DNA from: Pseudomonas sp. W4I3
GTDB taxonomy: Bacteria > Pseudomonadota > Gammaproteobacteria > Pseudomonadales > Pseudomonadaceae
DNA length: 64,000 nt
NCBI RefSeq assembly: GCF_030816195.1
Contig: NZ_JAUSXS010000001.1
Location: forward strand, 4,053,501 to 4,117,500
Direction of reading: 5' to 3'
Position numbers and translations under genes: made by a program. Positions 60,109 to 64,000 of the stretch are shown piece after piece; position 1 is the stretch's first letter; each line of letters begins with the position of its first letter. A model generated the notes under the pieces. That model had not been told where the DNA came from and did no database searches. It worked only from the letters and a program-made list of their open reading frames with translations.

Positions 60109-60615
60109 ATGACTCAAGTCAAACTGACCACCAACCACGGTGACATCGTCATCGAGCTGAACGCCGAGAAAGCGCCGATCACCGTCGCCAACTTCATCGA
60201 GTACGTCAAAGCCGGCCACTACGAAAACACCGTTTTCCACCGTGTCATCGGCAACTTCATGATCCAGGGCGGCGGTTTCGAGCCAGGCATGAAAGAGAAG
60301 AAAGACAAGCGTCCAAGCATCCAGAACGAAGCGGACAACGGCCTTTCCAACGACAAGTACACCGTCGCCATGGCCCGTACCATGGAGCCGCATTCGGCCT
60401 CCGCGCAGTTCTTCATCAACGTTGCCGACAACGCCTTCCTGAACCACAGCGGCAAGAACGTGCAGGGTTGGGGCTACGCCGTGTTCGGTAAAGTCACCGC
60501 TGGCACCGACGTTGTCGACAAGATCAAAGGCGTGTCCACCACGTCCAAGGCCGGTCACCAGGATGTTCCCGCAGAAGACGTGATCGTCGAGAAAGCCGAG
60601 ATCATCGAAGCGTGA
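60109..60615 (+). CDS. ppiB: Peptidyl-prolyl cis-trans isomerase B (cyclophilin)
   Basis: 168 residues, cytosolic cyclophilin with no signal peptide. The active-site region FHRVIGNFMIQGGGF and SASAQFFINVADNAFLN are typical of bacterial PpiB. ATG 60109 gives MTQVKLTTNHGD, the standard start; a GTG at 60103 is less likely. Its last four bases overlap lpxH. Confidence 0.96.
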   Translation: MTQVKLTTNHGDIVIELNAEKAPITVANFIEYVKAGHYENTVFHRVIGNFMIQGGGFEPGMKEKKDKRPSIQNEADNGLSNDKYTVAMARTMEPHSASAQFFINVADNAFLNHSGKNVQGWGYAVFGKVTAGTDVVDKIKGVSTTSKAGHQDVPAEDVIVEKAEIIEA

Positions 60616-61361
60616 TATTGCTGATTTCAGACTTGCATCTGGAAGAGGAGCGCCCGGACATCACCCGGGCGTTTCTGGATCTGCTCCACGGCCGCGCCCG
60701 TGGCGCCCAGGCGTTGTATATTCTAGGGGACTTCTTTGAAGCCTGGATTGGCGACGATGGGATGACACCGTTCCAGCGTTCCATCTGTGCAGCGCTGCGC
60801 GAACTGAGCGACAGCGGCACCCCGATTTTCATCATGCACGGCAACCGCGATTTCCTGATCGGCAAGGCGTTCTGCAAAGCTGCAAGCGCAACCTTGCTCA
60901 AGGACCCGAGTGTCGTGCAGCTCGCCGGCGAACCCGTGCTGCTGATGCACGGCGACAGCCTCTGCACCCGCGACCTTGGCTATATGAAGCTGCGGCGCAT
61001 CCTGCGTAACCCGATTGTGCTGTTTATCCTGAGGCATCTGCCGTTGCGCACCCGCCACAAACTGGCGCGCAAGTTGCGCAGCGAAAGCAGTGCCCAGGTA
61101 CGCATGAAGGCCAACGACATAGTCGACGTCACGCCGGAAGAAGTACCACGGGTGATGCAGCAATTTGGCGTGCGCACCCTGGTCCACGGCCACACCCACC
61201 GCCCTGCCATCCACAAACTGCAGATTGGCGACCAGGCGGCCAAGCGCATTGTACTGGGGGACTGGGACAAGCAAGGGTGGGCGTTGCAGGTGGATGAGCA
61301 AGGCTTTCAGTTGGCGGCGTTTGACTTCGTCAATCCGCAGTTGGCGTTGCCTGGCGCTTGA
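60612..61361 (+). CDS. lpxH: UDP-2,3-diacylglucosamine diphosphatase
   Basis: 249 residues, calcineurin-like phosphoesterase that makes lipid X in lipid A synthesis at the inner face of the inner membrane. Metal ligands: D7 and H9 (SDLHL), D40 (GDFFEAW), N78 (HGNRDF), H113 (MHGDSL), H194 and H196 (HGHTHRP). The start is GTG 60612, overlapping the ppiB stop. Confidence 0.96.
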   Translation: MILLISDLHLEEERPDITRAFLDLLHGRARGAQALYILGDFFEAWIGDDGMTPFQRSICAALRELSDSGTPIFIMHGNRDFLIGKAFCKAASATLLKDPSVVQLAGEPVLLMHGDSLCTRDLGYMKLRRILRNPIVLFILRHLPLRTRHKLARKLRSESSAQVRMKANDIVDVTPEEVPRVMQQFGVRTLVHGHTHRPAIHKLQIGDQAAKRIVLGDWDKQGWALQVDEQGFQLAAFDFVNPQLALPGA

Positions 61362-61398
61362 GCCCGAACACCACTGATCCACTGTGAACAGAAATCAA

Positions 61399-61492
61399 AA
61401 TGTGGGAGGAGGCTTGCCCCCGATGGCATTCGGTCATTTACTGATGAGTTGACTGACACACTGCTATCGGGGGCAAGCCCCCTCCCACATTT
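61399..61492. repeat. Inverted REP pair
   Basis: TGTGGGAGGAGGCTTGCCCC followed by CGATGGCATTCGG on the left and the inverse, ending CCCCCTCCCACATTT, on the right. Lies between convergent lpxH and emrB-like genes, presumably terminating both. Confidence 0.9.
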
Positions 61493-61515
61493 GAATGCAT
61501 TTCAACTCTCGGAGA

Positions 61516-63045
61516 TCAGTGGCCGGACGCTTCCGGCCCGGCCTTCGCCCCGAACGGCGGCTTGGCCAGCCACACCAGCAGCATCAGGCCCATGAACATC
61601 CACCCCAGCAGCGTGAAGTAATCCACGGTGGACATCATGTACGCCTGGCTGGTGAGGATCTGGTCCAGCTGCGTGTAGGCCTTCTGCCCTGCCCCACCGA
61701 GCGCCTGCAAGGCGTCGCGGGTCGCCGAGTCATAGGTAGTCATGTTCTCGCTCATGTAGGCATGGTGCTGGTCCGCCCGACGAATCCAGATCCAGGTAGT
61801 CAGCGACGCCGCAAAGCTACCGCCCAAGGTACGCAGGAAGGTCGCAAGGCCCGCCCCGTCGGCGATCTGCTGTGGCGGCAGGTCGGACATCAGGATGCTC
61901 AGGGTCGGCATGAAGAACAGCGCCACGCCGATACCCATGAACAGCTGCACCAGGGCGATGTGGGTGAAGTCCACCTCGTTGGTGAAACCGGCGCGCATGA
62001 AGCAGCTCAAGCCGATCGCCAGGAACGCCAGGCCCGCCAGCAGGCGCAGGTCGAACTTGTGCGCGTACTTGCCCACGAACGGCGACATCAGCACCGGCAG
62101 GATACCAATGGGCGCCACCGCCAGCCCGGCCCAGGTCGCGGTGTAGCCCATCTGGGTTTGCAGCCACTGCGGCAGAATCAGGTTGATACCGAAGAAGCCC
62201 GCATAACCCAGGATCAGCACGATGGTGCCGATGCGGAAGTTGCGGTAAGCAAACAGGCGCAGGTTCACCACCGGGTGCTTGTCGGTCATTTCCCAGATGA
62301 CGAACACCGCGAGAGCGATCGCCGAGATCACCGCACCGATAATGATGAAGTTGGATTCGAACCAATCCAGGTCGTTGCCCTTGTCGAGGATGATCTGCAA
62401 GGCGCCGACGCCGACGATCAGGCTCAACAAGCCCACGTAGTCCATCGGTTGGTGACTGGTGACCACCGGGCGCTTCTTCAGCTGCGCACGCACCACCATC
62501 ACCGCAAAGATGCCGATGGGCACGTTGATGAAGAAGATCCACGGCCAACTGTAGCTGTCGGTGATCCAGCCGCCGAGGATCGGCCCGGCAATCGGCGCCA
62601 CCACCGTGACCATCGCCAGCAGCGCCAGGGCCATGCCGCGTTTGGCCGGCGGGTAGACCGCGATCAGCAGCGTCTGGGTCATCGGGTACAACGGCCCGGC
62701 AACCAGGCCCTGCAGCACGCGAAAGCCGATCAACTCGGGCATCGACGTGGAGATACCGCACAGGAACGACGCCAGCACAAACAGCAGGGTCGCCCACAGA
62801 AACAGCTTCACCTCGCCAAACCGGCGGCTCAGCCAGCCGGTGAGCGGCAAGGCAATCGCGTTGCTCACCGCAAACGAAGTGATGACCCAGGTGCCCTGCT
62901 CCGAACTCACCCCCAGGTTGCCGGAAATAGTCGGCAACGCCACGTTGGCGATGGTGGTGTCGAGCACCTGCATGAAGGTCGCCAGCGACAGCCCGATAGT
63001 GGCCATCAACAGGCTGGGTGGCGTGAACGAGGCGTTATTGCTCAT
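61516..63045 (-). CDS. EmrB-type MFS exporter (DHA2 family)
   Basis: 509 residues, 14 predicted transmembrane helices. DHA2 motifs: LDTTIANVALPTISGNLGVS at the start, WVITSFAVSNAIALPLTGWLSRRFG, and GPILGGWITDSYSWPWIFFINVPIG (motif C region). Proton-driven inner-membrane pump that works with an EmrA adaptor and an outer membrane channel. Its start overlaps the stop of the adaptor gene (TGATG). Confidence 0.94.
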   Translation of the reverse strand: MSNNASFTPPSLLMATIGLSLATFMQVLDTTIANVALPTISGNLGVSSEQGTWVITSFAVSNAIALPLTGWLSRRFGEVKLFLWATLLFVLASFLCGISTSMPELIGFRVLQGLVAGPLYPMTQTLLIAVYPPAKRGMALALLAMVTVVAPIAGPILGGWITDSYSWPWIFFINVPIGIFAVMVVRAQLKKRPVVTSHQPMDYVGLLSLIVGVGALQIILDKGNDLDWFESNFIIIGAVISAIALAVFVIWEMTDKHPVVNLRLFAYRNFRIGTIVLILGYAGFFGINLILPQWLQTQMGYTATWAGLAVAPIGILPVLMSPFVGKYAHKFDLRLLAGLAFLAIGLSCFMRAGFTNEVDFTHIALVQLFMGIGVALFFMPTLSILMSDLPPQQIADGAGLATFLRTLGGSFAASLTTWIWIRRADQHHAYMSENMTTYDSATRDALQALGGAGQKAYTQLDQILTSQAYMMSTVDYFTLLGWMFMGLMLLVWLAKPPFGAKAGPEASGH

Positions 63046-64000
63046 CAGCGTTGCGCAGCCTTGGGAGCGGCAACGCTGTTGTCATGGATCAACTGGTTGA
63101 TCATGGCATCGGCCTCGGCCAGTTGGCGGTCGTACACGTTGGTGGTGAACGATGCCTTTTGCGGCGCCTGTTGCGCCAGGACCGGGCCGCTCTGGTCGTG
63201 CAGGTCTACATTGACCACGGTGCTCAAACCGACCCGCAGCGGGTGCTTGGCCAGCTCTTCGGCGTTGATATGGATGCGCACCGGTACCCGCTGCACGATC
63301 TTGATCCAGTTGCCGGTGGCGTTCTGCGCGGGCAGCAAGGCGAACGCGCTGCCGGTGCCGGCGCCCAGGCTGTCGACGGTGCCGCTGTACTTCACGTCGC
63401 TGCCGTAGATGTCGGATTCAATATCCACCGGCTGGCCGATGCGCATGTCACGCAGCTGGGTCTCCTTGAAGTTGGCGTCGATCCACAGCTGGTCCAGCGG
63501 GATCACCGCCATCAGCGCGGTGCCCGGTTGTACGCGCTGGCCCAGTTGCACGGTGCGCTTGGCCACATAACCGGTAACCGGTGCGATCAAGGTGCTGCGG
63601 GCATTGGTCAGGTAGGCCTGGCGCAGTTGCGCGGCGGCGGCTTGCACATCCGGATGGGACGAAATCACCGTGTCATCCACCAGTGCGTTGCTGGTTTTGA
63701 GTTGCTGCTCAAGGTTGGTCAAGGCGTTCTTGGCCGCAGTCAGGCTGTCACGGGCGTGGGACAGTTCTTCCTGGGAGATCGCCCCGCCCTGGGCCAGGGT
63801 CTTGCGTCGGTTGTAGTTGTCCTGGGCCGTCTGCACATCGGCTTTCTGCGCATTGACCTGGGCTTTCATACCGTCGACGTTGCTGTACAAGCCACGGACC
63901 TGGCGCACCGTGCGGGCCAGGTTGGCCTGGGCACTTTGCAGGCCGACGGCGGCGTCGTTGGGGTCGAAGCTGACCAGCACCTGACCTTCGTGGACCAGGT
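63045..64000 (-). CDS. EmrA-type membrane fusion protein, N-terminus beyond the window
   Basis: About 318 residues are visible; the start lies past base 64000. The barrel-sandwich half LVHEGQVLVSFDPNDAAV, a long coiled-coil (residues rich in Q, A and L with QEELSHARDSLTAAKNAL) and the RSTLIAPVTGYVAKRTVQLGQRVQPG segment mark the HlyD/EmrA family. It connects the EmrB-like pump to an outer membrane channel. A MarR-type regulator or outer membrane factor may lie upstream, not visible here. Confidence 0.93.
   Translation of the reverse strand, partial: LVHEGQVLVSFDPNDAAVGLQSAQANLARTVRQVRGLYSNVDGMKAQVNAQKADVQTAQDNYNRRKTLAQGGAISQEELSHARDSLTAAKNALTNLEQQLKTSNALVDDTVISSHPDVQAAAAQLRQAYLTNARSTLIAPVTGYVAKRTVQLGQRVQPGTALMAVIPLDQLWIDANFKETQLRDMRIGQPVDIESDIYGSDVKYSGTVDSLGAGTGSAFALLPAQNATGNWIKIVQRVPVRIHINAEELAKHPLRVGLSTVVNVDLHDQSGPVLAQQAPQKASFTTNVYDRQLAEADAMINQLIHDNSVAAPKAAQR

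Overview
The window is high-GC chromosomal DNA of a Pseudomonas, most probably of the P. fluorescens group. The evidence is the fused nuoCD gene and nuoCDEFGHIJKLMN order, the cysS-glnS / ppiB-lpxH neighbourhood, a fused MrpA/MrpB subunit, and many copies of the inverted REP pair (TGTGGGAGGGGGCTTGC type) that is abundant in that group. No rRNA, tRNA, CRISPR array, prophage or insertion sequence was seen. Species cannot be fixed from this sequence alone.

Layout. 1-13.4 kb: respiratory complex I operon (nuoCD, 5' end outside the window, to nuoN), with a terminator-like hairpin between nuoF and nuoG and a strong terminator after nuoN. 13.6-14.3 kb: a HigBA-type toxin-antitoxin pair. 14.4-22.1 kb: mixed housekeeping and stress genes: an 8-strand-type outer membrane protein, arylamine N-acetyltransferase, several small conserved proteins (one of 59 residues), a Tat-exported beta carbonic anhydrase, a DyP peroxidase, a GapN-like aldehyde dehydrogenase and a FUSC membrane protein. 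22.1-31.1 kb: a more AT-rich accessory island with a small putative lipoprotein carrying a chitin-binding (CBM14-like) cysteine pattern and two giant paralogous proteins built of Ig-like modules. All three genes share an almost identical promoter-proximal palindrome (CTGTYA-N4-TRACAG followed by (C)TAGAC). This is the best candidate for an undescribed system. The second giant gene appears frameshifted near its 3' end.

31.4-37.1 kb: TetR regulator divergent from a MacAB-TolC-like tripartite exporter operon (ATPase, permease, outer membrane factor, adaptor). 37.2-47.4 kb: an eleven-gene minus-strand operon that reads from sfnB under a clear sigma-54 type -24/-12 promoter. It holds SfnB, a stand-alone acyl-CoA-dehydrogenase C-terminal domain, an LLM flavin monooxygenase, a truncated AMP-ligase-like protein, a complete LIV-type ABC importer and an FAD/NAD(P)-binding protein. 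Together they look like uptake and oxidative desulfurisation of an unidentified organosulfur compound. 47.5-49.1 kb: XRE-cupin regulator divergent from an EamA exporter.

49.3-55.3 kb: Mrp multisubunit Na+/H+ antiporter operon (mrpA[B] C D E F G), whose mrpC carries a one-base insertion that fuses it in frame to mrpD. 55.5-56.6 kb: HxlR regulator convergent with a short-chain dehydrogenase. 56.8-61.4 kb: cysS, glnS, ppiB, lpxH. 61.5-64 kb: EmrB-type MFS exporter and its adaptor EmrA, the latter cut by the window end. REP pairs lie at most boundaries between these blocks.
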